A stretch of 64,000 nt of DNA from Paenibacillus_AA sp045062745 (GCF_045062745.1 NZ_JBJGED010000009.1:158681-222680); one strand, 5' to 3'. Positions 1 to 8,953 are shown, numbered from the stretch's first letter. The notes: generated from the letters alone by a model not told the origin. A program made the numbers and translations.

Positions 1-915
1 CACCGGATACTGCGGCCGATTCGTAACGACCTCGGTGCTAATCCGGTACATCCGCTTGTGAATGTCGCTGAAATTTTTGCGGAAATATTCCTTCTGAACA
101 TCGGTGTACGGCGTGCTGATCGGCCTGGCCGCGGCATATCCGCGCCGGAGCCAATCCTCCGTAATTTCGTTGCCCCATTCGTCGTCCACCGCTTTGACCT
201 CAGGCGGACAAATATCGGCATAGGGCAGGAACACCTGACAGGTGTAGCCGGTATCGACCATCTGATTGCTGACGAACATCATCTGATGCAGATCAAGCCA
301 GTACTTGTAGCGGAACTGCGCATCCAATCGATGAAACAGCTTGAAATAGGAGGACAGCTGGCTCCGGTTCGGCTCGACGTAACGGTATTCGTCGATCGGT
401 TCATAGACGATGCCGATCGGATTCGGGATATGGGCTTCCTCTCGCGCATCCCACAGATCGACGCGCTTCCAAGAGCGGCCAGGCTGCTCCGGGTCTTCGC
501 CGAAGATCAGGCATCGGAACTCGGCCGGGGAGTAGCGGGAGCCGTCATAATACAGCTCGGGGGAATTCTCCCGCCCGAACGGGTTGGCAATCGGATTGAA
601 CGTGACGATCGTCTCGGCGAGCACCCGCTCCCGGTCGAACGTGCAGGCGTTCCCCTCGAGATCGTACCCGGTCAGCAGCTGCTCGAGCATGTCCGCCATG
701 CCCGCCGTCGTTCCCGGCTCATGAGCGTGGGGCTGCGAGACGTAGAGCGCCTGCTTGCCCTCGCGCGGACGGCTGAAATCGCTCACGCTCAAAGCGTAAA
801 CGGGGTGCCCGCTGTACGCCTGGATCGATTCCACTTGGAACCGGTCGCCTCCGGCCTGCCGCCACTCGCTGATTTTCTGCTCCAGCTGCGCTTGCTTGGC
901 GATAAAAGGGATCAT
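1..915 (-). CDS. M14-family zinc carboxypeptidase-like protein, 3' end outside window
   Basis: The frame is open for 305 codons from an ATG at 915 to the window edge, so the C-terminus is missing. The zinc-binding HxxE motif of M14 metallocarboxypeptidases is present as HAHEPGT (H63, E66). An Asn-Pro/Arg substrate-type segment (NPIANPFGR, residues 107-115) follows, and a third zinc-ligand candidate is H210 in WLDLHQ. The catalytic Glu of the family would lie beyond the edge. An AAGGAG stands about 13 bases before the ATG, a rather long spacing. There is no signal peptide, so a cytoplasmic peptidase or amidase acting on an imported product is likely. It follows the sulfatase gene on the same strand but is separated by the 51-bp repeat array, so co-transcription is probable rather than certain. 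The substrate cannot be read from the sequence. Confidence 0.8.
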   Translation of the reverse strand, partial: MIPFIAKQAQLEQKISEWRQAGGDRFQVESIQAYSGHPVYALSVSDFSRPREGKQALYVSQPHAHEPGTTAGMADMLEQLLTGYDLEGNACTFDRERVLAETIVTFNPIANPFGRENSPELYYDGSRYSPAEFRCLIFGEDPEQPGRSWKRVDLWDAREEAHIPNPIGIVYEPIDEYRYVEPNRSQLSSYFKLFHRLDAQFRYKYWLDLHQMMFVSNQMVDTGYTCQVFLPYADICPPEVKAVDDEWGNEITEDWLRRGYAAARPISTPYTDVQKEYFRKNFSDIHKRMYRISTEVVTNRPQYPV

Positions 916-997
916 GCTTTTGCTTCATCTCCTTCTCAGTCCCGATTTGTTGTACGAGAGGGCGTTCTGGGTTAACCCGGACCAGTTCTGCCTACTG

Positions 998-1229
998 CAA
1001 AGTAAAAAAGTTACTTTAGAGCTTCCAATCGGACCGGTTCCCCTACTGCAAAGTAAAAAAGTTACTTTAGAGCTTCCAATCCGACCCATTCCCATGCTGC
1101 AGAGTAAAAAAGTTACCTTAGCGCGCCATATCGACCCATTCCCCTGCTCGCAAAGTAAAAAAGTTACCTTAGAGCATCCAATCCGACTCATTCCCATGCT
1201 GTAAAGTAAAAAAGTTACCTTAGAGCAGC
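998..1229. repeat. Five-copy tandem repeat, 51-bp period
   Basis: Five copies of a 51-bp unit begin at 998, 1049, 1100, 1151 and 1202. Each contains an AAAGTAA-AAAAG-TTACTTT inverted repeat (in copy 3 the left arm starts AGAGTAA), followed by GAGC or GCGC and a less conserved C/T-rich half. In copies 3-5 the right arm reads TTACCTT, which keeps pairing as a G-U wobble only in RNA made from the minus strand. The array fills the gap between the sulfatase and M14 genes. The remainder of 916-1253 holds a 12-bp palindrome (CTAGTGCACTAG) next to the sulfatase stop and nothing else recognisable. Confidence 0.95.
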
Positions 1230-1253
1230 CAACCAGCCCGCCCCGCTAGTGCA

Positions 1254-2780
1254 CTAGTGCAACCCGCGCGGGTTGTAATACTGCGCGAGGCTCGCCTTTT
1301 CCCGTGCATCGAGCCGGCGCGGCGCGCCGACGGCGGCCAACCGGCCGTCCCGCACGGCCGGATCCGCGTCCCGCGCCGCCAGCCTGAGGGCGAGCGCATC
1401 GCGCCACGCCTGCAGCCGCTCGGCCTCCTCCGCGCGCAGCGCCAGGTCCGTCCGCTCCATCGGATCCGCTTCGAGATCGAACAGCAGCTCGACGCCGTCC
1501 TCCTCGAACCAGATGTACTTCCACCGCCCGTCGGTGAGCATCAGCGAGCGAGCGCCGACCGTGCCGAACTCGCCGAGCAGCGTCTCGCGGACGCTGCCTG
1601 CGGACTCCGGCTGGAGGAGCGGCACCAGGCTGCGCCCGTCGAGGTCGTCCGGCACCGGCAGCCCCGCCATCTCCAGGCACGAGGGCAGCAAGTCCTGCAG
1701 CCCGACCGGCGAGGCGTTCGTCTCGCCGAGGCGCCAGCCGCCGGCAGGCGCCCCCGCCGGTCCGGCCGACTTCGAGGGCGGCACGACAATCAGCGGGATG
1801 TTGCAGGCGCCGCGGGTGAAGCCGGCCTTGAACCACAGGCCGTGATCGCCCATACTGTCCCCGTGGTCGGAGGTGAACACCAGCCACGTGCGCTCCAGCA
1901 TGCCCGCTTCGCGGAGCGTGCCGAGGATGCGGTTGATCGCCCGGTCCACTTGGGTGATGGAAGCATAGAAGCCGCGGTACGCGAGATCCGTTTGCTTCTC
2001 CGTAAATCGCTCGCTCCCATACGCAGCCGCTTGCCGCTGCTGATACAGCGAATGCCGCTCGGCCCAGTCGCCGATGACCGGCTTCAGCATCTCGTCGCGC
2101 TCATACATATACAGATCGCGCATGAGCGGGGTGAGCGGCGGATGAGGCGCCGTGAAGGACGCCCACAGAAATAACGGGCGGGTCCAGTCCCGGCGCTGAA
2201 TCGTCCGGCAGCTCTGGTCGGCGATCCATTCGGTCGGATGCAGATGATCCGGCAGATGCCACGGCGACATCGCATACTCGTTGTTGGCGATCCCGTGTGC
2301 GAACGCTTGCCCGGCATACCCTTGCTCAGCGAGCCATAGCTCATAATCGTCATAGCCGCGCTTCTGCGGCGTCCCGGCACCAAACGGACGGCCTTCCTCG
2401 CACAGCAGCATGCTGTCGAAGCCGTAGTGGCACCGCTCCGGATATACGTGCATTTTCCCGACTACACGCGTCTCATACCCACCCTCGCTCAACAGCGCAG
2501 GCAGCGTTTGCGTGGTAGGCAGCGGAAAGCCTTCCACGTACCGCGTGATGCCAAGCGTATGCCCCTCCTGCCCGGTCATGATCGTGGCGCGGGCCGGGAT
2601 ACAGATCGGGGTGCCCGAATAAGCCTGCTCGAAACGGACGCCCCGAGCGGCCATGTTGTCGATGTGAGGCGTCTGTACGAGCGGGTGTCCGGCGCAGCCC
2701 ATCAAATCCGCCCGCATCTGATCGACGGTGATCAGAACGATATGCGGCCGTTCGACCGAAGACTCCATCGGCTTCATCAT
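1254..2780 (-). CDS. Sulfatase, Cys-type (formylglycine-dependent)
   Basis: A 508-residue alkaline-phosphatase-superfamily sulfatase. The formylglycine signature C-x-P-x-R is CIPAR at residues 60-64, so Cys60 would need conversion to formylglycine by an FGE or anSME encoded elsewhere. The N-terminal metal motif is VLITVDQMRADLMG (D20), and a second metal site is FTSDHGDSMGDHG. The ATG at 2780 overlaps the stop of the upstream propeller gene (ATGA) and has GGAGG in range, so it is preferred to longer frames. There is no signal peptide, so it acts on a substrate already imported, which suits its place after an ABC importer and a sugar dehydrogenase. It removes sulfate esters from an unknown, probably carbohydrate, substrate. 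A phosphonate monoester hydrolase role in the same superfamily cannot be excluded. Confidence 0.9.
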   Translation of the reverse strand: MMKPMESSVERPHIVLITVDQMRADLMGCAGHPLVQTPHIDNMAARGVRFEQAYSGTPICIPARATIMTGQEGHTLGITRYVEGFPLPTTQTLPALLSEGGYETRVVGKMHVYPERCHYGFDSMLLCEEGRPFGAGTPQKRGYDDYELWLAEQGYAGQAFAHGIANNEYAMSPWHLPDHLHPTEWIADQSCRTIQRRDWTRPLFLWASFTAPHPPLTPLMRDLYMYERDEMLKPVIGDWAERHSLYQQRQAAAYGSERFTEKQTDLAYRGFYASITQVDRAINRILGTLREAGMLERTWLVFTSDHGDSMGDHGLWFKAGFTRGACNIPLIVVPPSKSAGPAGAPAGGWRLGETNASPVGLQDLLPSCLEMAGLPVPDDLDGRSLVPLLQPESAGSVRETLLGEFGTVGARSLMLTDGRWKYIWFEEDGVELLFDLEADPMERTDLALRAEEAERLQAWRDALALRLAARDADPAVRDGRLAAVGAPRRLDAREKASLAQYYNPRGLH

Positions 2781-4027
2781 CCCTGCCCACCTCCAATGCC
2801 GCCCCCACCGCTCAGTCGGCTCATATCGGCGATCAGGATCTGCCGCCGCCCCTCGGGCGTGCCGTTGAAGCAGACATAGCGGTCGTCCGCACTCCAGACC
2901 GGATGCGGATCGCAGCGCAGCTCCGCCGGGATCGCCGTCCCGCCGAGCGTCCAGATCCAGCATATCGCTTCTTCCTCGCCGCTCTTAGCATCGACGAGCC
3001 GGATCGGCACCTCATGCCGCTCGTTGACACACGACTCGCCGGTATAAGCGTCGGTGAGAATGTACCGTCCGTCCGCGGAATAGCTCGGATGCCCGCCCCC
3101 CAACGCCTGCGGCGCCACGATGCTGAAGCGGTCCCCGCCGTCGCTGAAATCCACGAACCGCAGCGCATTCAACTGGATGTTCATCAGAATGGATCGTCCG
3201 TCCGGATGCCAGTCCGGGTGGTGCGAGCCGTTCAGCCACAGCTCATAAGGCAGAGCGACCCGGGCGTCGCGGCCCTCCATATCGAAGGTGATGATGAATC
3301 GTTTTTGCGGACGGCCGTCGTCATACAAGCAGCGCACCACCTGCATGATCCGGTTCTGCTGCCGGTTGATCTTCGTATGGAAAAACGTAAACCGCGCGCC
3401 CTCGAACGGTTTCTTGTCGGGCAACAGCTCGTACGCGTCGCGCAGGCTGAATACAAGCCGCTTCGTATTCGTCGCCACTTCGACCTGCCACAAGCCTTCA
3501 TCGTCAGGCGCTCCTACCACCGGCCGGCAGTTACAGTCATCCGGCATCGTGGCCCCATACCCGTTTTGCGACGCATTGATGAGCGACAGCGAAGGACTGT
3601 ACAAATAAGCGCCGTCCGGCGAAACCTGATACACCGGCCCCGCCATCCGGCGCTTCTCCTTCGTCTCGAGGTCGTATTCGACCGCAAACACCTCGCAGCC
3701 GGCCTTGTCGTTGAAATAAAGCAGCCTGTCGCTTCCCCAGCATACATGCGCGCCTACCTGCAGCCCCCAGCCCTTCGTCTCGGCGATCTCTTCGATCGTC
3801 CCGCGTTTCAGGTCGATCAGGCAGACGGTCGCCGCATCATCCGGACCCGGAATCCGGTCCTGGAAGGGGAGTTTCAGGCAGGCCAAATAATCGCCCGACG
3901 GACTCCAGGGACGCACATCAAAAAACGTATGGATGTAATCACCGTCCTCCGGCGTTACGATCGTAACCGTATAGGGGCATTCGTTCGGACGATACGGGCG
4001 GAATGGCACTTCACGCTTTTTGCTCAT
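2777..4027 (-). CDS. Beta-propeller protein, oligogalacturonate-lyase-like
   Basis: A 416-residue cytoplasmic protein with repeated propeller blades (for example WSPSGDYLACLK, QVSPDGAYLYSP, HPDWHPDGRSILMN, HPSYSADGRYILTD, HPVWSADDRYVCFN). These are typical PD40/TolB-type blades. The overall plan resembles oligogalacturonate lyase-like (PL22) propellers, which use His and metal sites for beta-elimination of uronides. I cannot place catalytic residues confidently, so lyase activity is inference. The ATG at 4027 with GAGGGGAGG upstream is preferred to a TTG eight codons earlier. It overlaps the sulfatase by four bases, suggesting coupled translation and action on the same imported saccharide. 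Confidence 0.65.
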   Translation of the reverse strand: MSKKREVPFRPYRPNECPYTVTIVTPEDGDYIHTFFDVRPWSPSGDYLACLKLPFQDRIPGPDDAATVCLIDLKRGTIEEIAETKGWGLQVGAHVCWGSDRLLYFNDKAGCEVFAVEYDLETKEKRRMAGPVYQVSPDGAYLYSPSLSLINASQNGYGATMPDDCNCRPVVGAPDDEGLWQVEVATNTKRLVFSLRDAYELLPDKKPFEGARFTFFHTKINRQQNRIMQVVRCLYDDGRPQKRFIITFDMEGRDARVALPYELWLNGSHHPDWHPDGRSILMNIQLNALRFVDFSDGGDRFSIVAPQALGGGHPSYSADGRYILTDAYTGESCVNERHEVPIRLVDAKSGEEEAICWIWTLGGTAIPAELRCDPHPVWSADDRYVCFNGTPEGRRQILIADMSRLSGGGGIGGGQG

Positions 4028-4052
4028 TTGCTCCAGCCTCCCCTCGGGCAAT

Positions 4053-5180
4053 CTATTCCCAAGCGATCGCTTGGAACGTTCCCGTCTCCGCCGACTGCTT
4101 CGCCTTCAGGCACATGAGCGCGCTCAACAGTCCATGATCGAGCGTGCTGATCGACCGCGCCTGCCCTTTCATGATGTTGTAGAAGTTGTTCAAGAGCTCC
4201 GTGTCGCCGCCGAAATGGTCTGAACCTGTCTCCACGTCGTACGTCTCTACCCTCGGCGTATGATGCATGTAGACCTTCACTTGGCTGGTGAAAAAATTAA
4301 GCTCCAGCGTCCCCTTGTACCCCACGAAACGGGCGCCCCGTGTGCCGGCCTGACGCCGGACAATAAAGTTCTGGGAATAATTCATATGCATGCCGCTCGC
4401 GTAACGGACGATCGCACTGCCCGAGTCCTCGTTCCCGGTATCCTCGGCGAAGCAGCAGTACAGCCAAGTGTCTTTTTTCGGGCCGGTCAAATGGATCGTG
4501 CTTTCCTCGCAAGTATACTTTTCCTCGCAATCGGCGCATTTCAACCCGGCCGGTTTGTTGCCTTTGAACACCTGCTTGGACGTCATCGCACATACGCTAA
4601 CGGGCTCTTGATCGACGATAAAATTGATGTAATCGAAATCGTGCGTCGCCTTCTGCAGGAACAGCCCGCCCGTTTCCTTCTCGTCCCTGTACCAATTGTG
4701 GAAATAAACGCCGCCGTACGGGGTATTATTCGTCGCCTGGACGTGCTCGATCGTCCCCAGCTTGCCGGAATCCACGATCTCCTTCGCGAGCAGCGCCAGT
4801 CTCGACATCCGCATCGGGAACGACACGACGACGTCCGACTTCGCCTGCTCCCACCCCGACTTCAGCCGCAGCGCATCCTCCATGGTCGTGGCCACCGGCT
4901 TCTCCAGGAACAGCGGGATGCCGGTCGACAGCACCTTCAGCGCCATCGTCGTATGCAGCGAGCATCGGGTCCCGATCAAGAGACCGTCCGGCCGCTCGCG
5001 CTCGAGCATATCTTCCACCGTTTCATAGAAACGGACATGTTCCAACTCACTATAGTTCTCTCGAATGAACTCGTTTCGGATATCGACGATCGTCGTCACC
5101 TTACAGTCCGGGTGCAGCTCCTGCAGCTTCCGGATCATGTTGCGAATGCGCGAGCCATACCCGATGACTCCTAATTCCAT
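4053..5180 (-). CDS. Gfo/Idh/MocA-family oxidoreductase
   Basis: A 375-residue NAD(P)-dependent sugar dehydrogenase-type protein. The Rossmann start GVIGYGSRI is at residues 4-12, the family EKP motif is in PLFLEKPVATTMEDAL, and the C-terminal domain has HDFDYINFI. A Cys-rich stretch (CADCEEKYTCEE), unusual for the family, may bind metal or be structural. The start has GGGGGAGG upstream. It sits between the importer permeases and the propeller/sulfatase genes, so it probably oxidises or isomerises the imported sugar through a keto intermediate. The substrate is unknown. Confidence 0.85.
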   Translation of the reverse strand: MELGVIGYGSRIRNMIRKLQELHPDCKVTTIVDIRNEFIRENYSELEHVRFYETVEDMLERERPDGLLIGTRCSLHTTMALKVLSTGIPLFLEKPVATTMEDALRLKSGWEQAKSDVVVSFPMRMSRLALLAKEIVDSGKLGTIEHVQATNNTPYGGVYFHNWYRDEKETGGLFLQKATHDFDYINFIVDQEPVSVCAMTSKQVFKGNKPAGLKCADCEEKYTCEESTIHLTGPKKDTWLYCCFAEDTGNEDSGSAIVRYASGMHMNYSQNFIVRRQAGTRGARFVGYKGTLELNFFTSQVKVYMHHTPRVETYDVETGSDHFGGDTELLNNFYNIMKGQARSISTLDHGLLSALMCLKAKQSAETGTFQAIAWE

Positions 5181-5206
5181 AGCTGTTGTCCTCCCCCGGT
5201 TACCGG

Positions 5207-6091
5207 CTATTCTTTTAAGGAACCGATCATGACGCCTTTTACGAAAAACCGCTGCAAGAACGGATAAATCAACAAGATAGGCAAAATGGTCACGATAATG
5301 ATGGCGTATTTCAGCTGAGCCGCGAACAGCGCCCGATCGATCTGATCGGTCATGCCTTCCATCATGGAATCATTGTTTTGGACGAGAATCTTCATGAGGT
5401 ACAGCGACATCGGCTGCAGCTTCGGATTGGGCAAATAGATCATGGCGGAGACATAGCTGTTCCAGTGGCCTACGGCATAGAACAAGCTGAGAACCGCGAG
5501 AATCGGCTTGGACAGCGGAATGATGATCCGCATCAGGATGCCGATGTCGTTGGCTCCGTCGATTTTGGCCGACTCGGTCAAGCTGTCCGGAATGCTCTGA
5601 AAAAACGTCCGGGTGATGATGATGTAGAAAGCCGAGGTCAGCCCCGGTAGCAGCACGGCCCACCGCGTATTGTACAAGCCCAGCTCCTTGATCAGCAGGA
5701 AGCTCGGAATGAGGCCGCCGCCGAAAAACATCGTAATGACAATGATGACCATAATCGGGTTGCGGGCGAAAAAGGTCCGGCGCGACAGCGGGTAAGCGGC
5801 CAGCATCGTAAAGAGGATGTTAAGCGCCGTGCCGACGACCGTGTAGAAAACCGTGTTGTAATAAGCCGTCCAGATTTCCTCGTTTTCGAATACTTTCTTG
5901 TAGCTCTCCAGCGAAAAGCCTTTCGGATACAGCCAGATGGTGTCGGCCAGCACATATCGCGGATCGCTGATCGACATGCTGAGCACATAAACGAACGGAT
6001 ACAGCGTAATGATGATGACGAAAATCATGACCAGATAAATCAAGATGTCCGACACGGATAGGGTCCGGTGCCGCCTAGCAACAGATGCCAT
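5207..6091 (-). CDS. Carbohydrate ABC transporter permease, LplC/YtcP type
   Basis: A 294-residue inner-membrane permease with about six hydrophobic segments. The EAA-loop motif ESAKIDGANDIGILMRIIIPLSKPI contacts the ATPase. The C-terminus (FFVKGVMIGSLKE) is typical of the MalG-like subunit in this Firmicute group. The start has GGGGAGAGG upstream. It is the third gene of the operon, 15 bases after its partner permease. No ATPase gene is nearby, as is usual for these systems, which share an MsmX-type ATPase encoded elsewhere. Confidence 0.92.
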   Translation of the reverse strand: MASVARRHRTLSVSDILIYLVMIFVIIITLYPFVYVLSMSISDPRYVLADTIWLYPKGFSLESYKKVFENEEIWTAYYNTVFYTVVGTALNILFTMLAAYPLSRRTFFARNPIMVIIVITMFFGGGLIPSFLLIKELGLYNTRWAVLLPGLTSAFYIIITRTFFQSIPDSLTESAKIDGANDIGILMRIIIPLSKPILAVLSLFYAVGHWNSYVSAMIYLPNPKLQPMSLYLMKILVQNNDSMMEGMTDQIDRALFAAQLKYAIIIVTILPILLIYPFLQRFFVKGVMIGSLKE

Positions 6092-6106
6092 TTAAATCCT
6101 CTCCCC

Positions 6107-7012
6107 TTACCATAAAGACGTTTCGGACAGTTTGCGGCTAATCCGGTTCACTGCGACCAGCAGGATCAGGTTGATGATGTTGTTGAACAAGCCGATCGCC
6201 GTCGAGTAGCTGTAATTCGCCTGCTGGATCCCTTGCCTGTACACGAAGGTGGAGATCACGTCCGCCGTTTCGTAGGTTGTAGGGTTATAGAGCAAAATAA
6301 TTTTCTCGAAGCCGACATCCATCAAATTGCCCACGGCCATAATGAACAAAATCGCAATCGTCGGCAGGAGACAAGGCAAGGTGATGTGCCACATTTTGCG
6401 CCAGCGGCTTGCTCCGTCTATCTCCGCGGCCTCATACAGCTGCGGATCGATCCCCGCGATGGCGGCCAGGTAGATGATCGAGCTCCAGCCGAAGCCCTGC
6501 CAAACCGAGGAGGAGATGTAGATCGTCCGGAACCAGCCGGATTCGCTCAGGAAGTTGATCGGCCCGAAGCCGAACCAGCCGAGCATCTGATTGACGACGC
6601 CCCCGTTCACGGTGGTGAAGTTGACGATCATCCCCATGACGACGACGATCGAGATGAAGTGAGGGAGGTAGCTGATCGTTTGGACCGACTTCTTGAAAAT
6701 GCCTTCCCGAACTTCATTTAAGAGCAGCGCAAATAAAATAGGGACCGGAAAGCCCCAGAAGAGCGAATATACGCTCAGCAGCAGGGTGTTTTTCAGCAAT
6801 CTCCAAAAGTAGACCGATTGAAAAAAGTGCATAAAATGATCGAATCCGACCCACGCGCTGCCCAAAATGCCCTTCATCGGCGAGAACTTCTTAAAAGCGA
6901 TAATGATGCCGTACATAGGGATGTAATGAAACACGAAATAATAGAGCAAGACCGGCAAAATCAGAAGCAGCAAGTACTTGTCTCTGTTCAAAACCTTGGT
7001 AAAATTCCGCAT
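6107..7012 (-). CDS. Carbohydrate ABC transporter permease, LplB/YteP type
   Basis: A 301-residue permease whose N-terminal region (LLLLILPVLLYYFVFHYIPMYGIIIAF) and EAA loop (EAAEIDGASRWRKMWHITLP) are diagnostic of the MalF-like subunit of oligosaccharide importers. An ATG at 7012 with GAGG eight bases upstream is preferred to a GTG three codons earlier. It pairs with the next permease and the lipoprotein upstream. A GC-rich hairpin at 7041-7065 separates it from the binding-protein gene and may lower its expression relative to that protein. Confidence 0.92.
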   Translation of the reverse strand: MRNFTKVLNRDKYLLLLILPVLLYYFVFHYIPMYGIIIAFKKFSPMKGILGSAWVGFDHFMHFFQSVYFWRLLKNTLLLSVYSLFWGFPVPILFALLLNEVREGIFKKSVQTISYLPHFISIVVVMGMIVNFTTVNGGVVNQMLGWFGFGPINFLSESGWFRTIYISSSVWQGFGWSSIIYLAAIAGIDPQLYEAAEIDGASRWRKMWHITLPCLLPTIAILFIMAVGNLMDVGFEKIILLYNPTTYETADVISTFVYRQGIQQANYSYSTAIGLFNNIINLILLVAVNRISRKLSETSLW

Positions 7013-7040
7013 GCTGTTCACCTCGGATTGCCGGAGGGCC

Positions 7041-7065
7041 GGCGCGCGGAGCGGATCCGCGCGCC
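7041..7065 (-). other. Intercistronic GC-rich hairpin
   Basis: Perfect 10-bp arms GGCGCGCGGA / TCCGCGCGCC with a 5-base loop lie between the solute-binding-protein and permease genes. There is no following T-run, so it is more likely an mRNA-stabilising or processing element than a full terminator. Confidence 0.7.
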
Positions 7066-7087
7066 CTTACCCTGCTGAAAGGCATAA

Positions 7088-8743
7088 TTACTTTTTGACA
7101 CGGTCGTATTGCTTTTGCTTGATGGCGGTCAACTCGTCGTTGCCCAGCTCCTTCATACGCTTCGTAAATTTATCCCAGTCGATCGGCTCTTTGCCATAAA
7201 TGAACTTGAGCAGCGTTTCTTCCTGGTACGTATTGATGTCGGCGCTGAGCCGCTTCTCCTCGTCGGCCTCTTCCGGCGTAGGCAGGATGTACTTCAGCGG
7301 CGTGTTGTCGACCAGATATGGCTCGATGCGCTTCGCTTGCTCCAGCAGCTGCGGGTTCGGCTGCAGCAGCGCTTCCGGCTGGCCGGAGAGCGGTCCTTTT
7401 TCGGCGCGGATCCAAGGCGTATTCGGGAAGGCGCCCAGTGTCCGGAGCGCGCTGACCGCATCCAGCTTATCCGGATTGTTCAGGACGTAGTCGGTAAAGA
7501 CCGGTTTGCCGTTCACCATTTTGTAGCTCGTGCCTTCGATTCCGTACGCTACGAAACGTTGGCCCTCTTCGCTCGCGTAGATGTAATCCAGCCATTTGAT
7601 GGCGAGCTCCGGATTTTTGGCGTCTTTGCTGATCGCCCAGTAGCCGCTGATCGGAGCCGCTTTTTCATAGAAGGGCTTATTCGTGCCGTTCGCCGGCGGT
7701 ACCGTCATGACCCAATTCACGCCCGGCTTGTTGATGGCGGCATTGAACTTCTGGGTCGCATTCAGCAGGTTGTTGGTCGCCCCGACGACTTCACGTGTAA
7801 TGTCCGCGAGGATTTTGTCCGTTTTCTTGGACATGAACTCCGGATCGAGCAGGCCGTCCGTGTACAGCTTGTTGAGCCAGACGATGAGCTCCTTCGCTTT
7901 CGGGTCGAGCCAATCGTTTTTGATTTTGCCGTTCGCGTCAACCGAATACCCGTAGCTGTATTCCCCCAGGTGCAGCCCAAGCGCGTTGCCGAACAGCGCC
8001 AGCCCGCCCCACGTGTATTGGTTCGACAACGGGATTTCGTCCTGCTTGCCGTTGCCGTTCGGATCCTTTTCTTTAAACGCTTTCAGAACGGTGTACCATT
8101 CGTCCAGGGTGGTCGGTTCCTTTAATCCCAACTTGTCGAGCCAGTCCTTGCGGATGAGCCAGCCTAGCGGGTCGGTAGTCGCCGTGCCGCTGATGTCGGC
8201 GGACAAAGCGTAAATTTTGCCGTCCGGCGCCTTGTGCAAGTTCGCGATCTTCGGATTGTCGGCGAAATACTTCTTGATGTTCGGTGCATACTTATCGATA
8301 AGATCGTTTAACGGCTTGATGATGCCGTCGGTGCCATAATTGACGGGTGAGCCCGGCAGCTGCAGAATATCCGGGAGGCCGGATGCGGCCGCGAGCCGTA
8401 CGTTCATCGCCTGGTTGTACTGGGCGACCGGCGTGACATCCCAATTGATTTTGACGCCCGTGCGCTTCTCGATCTCCTGCCACACCGGCAAGTTCTGGGT
8501 GTAGCTCTTCGGCGCGTAGCGGTTGTCCGGCACCCCTACGGTAAGACTGCCCGTACCGTCTTTGACGAGCGGCAGCGTATACGCAGCGCCTGCGTTCGGT
8601 GTCGCGCTACTCCCTTGCGCTCCGCTGTCCGTCGGCTTCGGCTCGTTGCCGGACGGCTCATCGGATCCGCCGCAGCCGCTTAGCATGGATGTCAGGAGCA
8701 CCGCGGCCGCCGTCAGCGCCAACCCCTTTTTCTTTCTAGGCAT
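7088..8743 (-). CDS. Extracellular solute-binding lipoprotein, LplA/YtcQ-like
   Basis: A 551-residue binding protein. A Lys-rich N-terminus and hydrophobic stretch end in a lipobox (LTSMLSGCGG), followed by a Ser/Gly/Pro linker. The family feature LGWLIRKDWLDKLGLKEPTTLDEWYTVLKAF...DPNGNGKQDEIPLS is clear. It captures an oligosaccharide at the outer face of the membrane and delivers it to the two downstream permeases. GGGAGGG precedes the ATG. As first gene of the minus-strand operon and divergent from a YesN/YesM-type pair, it is probably induced by that system. Confidence 0.93.
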   Translation of the reverse strand: MPRKKKGLALTAAAVLLTSMLSGCGGSDEPSGNEPKPTDSGAQGSSATPNAGAAYTLPLVKDGTGSLTVGVPDNRYAPKSYTQNLPVWQEIEKRTGVKINWDVTPVAQYNQAMNVRLAAASGLPDILQLPGSPVNYGTDGIIKPLNDLIDKYAPNIKKYFADNPKIANLHKAPDGKIYALSADISGTATTDPLGWLIRKDWLDKLGLKEPTTLDEWYTVLKAFKEKDPNGNGKQDEIPLSNQYTWGGLALFGNALGLHLGEYSYGYSVDANGKIKNDWLDPKAKELIVWLNKLYTDGLLDPEFMSKKTDKILADITREVVGATNNLLNATQKFNAAINKPGVNWVMTVPPANGTNKPFYEKAAPISGYWAISKDAKNPELAIKWLDYIYASEEGQRFVAYGIEGTSYKMVNGKPVFTDYVLNNPDKLDAVSALRTLGAFPNTPWIRAEKGPLSGQPEALLQPNPQLLEQAKRIEPYLVDNTPLKYILPTPEEADEEKRLSADINTYQEETLLKFIYGKEPIDWDKFTKRMKELGNDELTAIKQKQYDRVKK

Positions 8744-8820
8744 GTTGTAACCCTCCCTGAATCTTGGATATGGACGAGCGCCCTGCCGCTAGGATGTCCT
8801 CGACTCTCGCTCTATCTTTC

Positions 8821-8826
8821 ATTATA
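8821..8826 (-). promoter_or_regulatory. Likely -10 element of the lipoprotein operon
   Basis: A perfect TATAAT on the minus strand lies 78 bases before the lipoprotein ATG. The -35 position (TTTCTC) is poor, which fits an activator-dependent promoter controlled by the divergent AraC-type response regulator. Confidence 0.5.
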
Positions 8827-8878
8827 GCCATAGGCGTTTTGGGAGAAATGGCCCTAATCCGCGATTTGGTGTCCTGGA

Positions 8879-8907
8879 TTGACAACTTGGCGGGCCGGAG
8901 GTATAAA
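8879..8907 (+). promoter_or_regulatory. Promoter of the response-regulator/kinase pair
   Basis: TTGACA, a 17-base spacer, then TATAAA. This is a near-consensus sigma-A promoter 47 bases before the response-regulator ATG. Confidence 0.8.
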
Positions 8908-8953
8908 ATAAAGACATTCTGTTCACTAAACCGCTTTCATTGGAGGTAGCCCC

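Noticed and set aside
896..1204. Small open frames on both strands across the 51-bp repeat array
   Set aside because: The period is divisible by three, so frames stay open by chance on both strands. No ribosome sites are present.
998..1229. Possible CRISPR array
   Set aside because: The segments between the conserved cores are themselves similar and the same length to the base. There are no cas genes and only five units. It is a tandem repeat.
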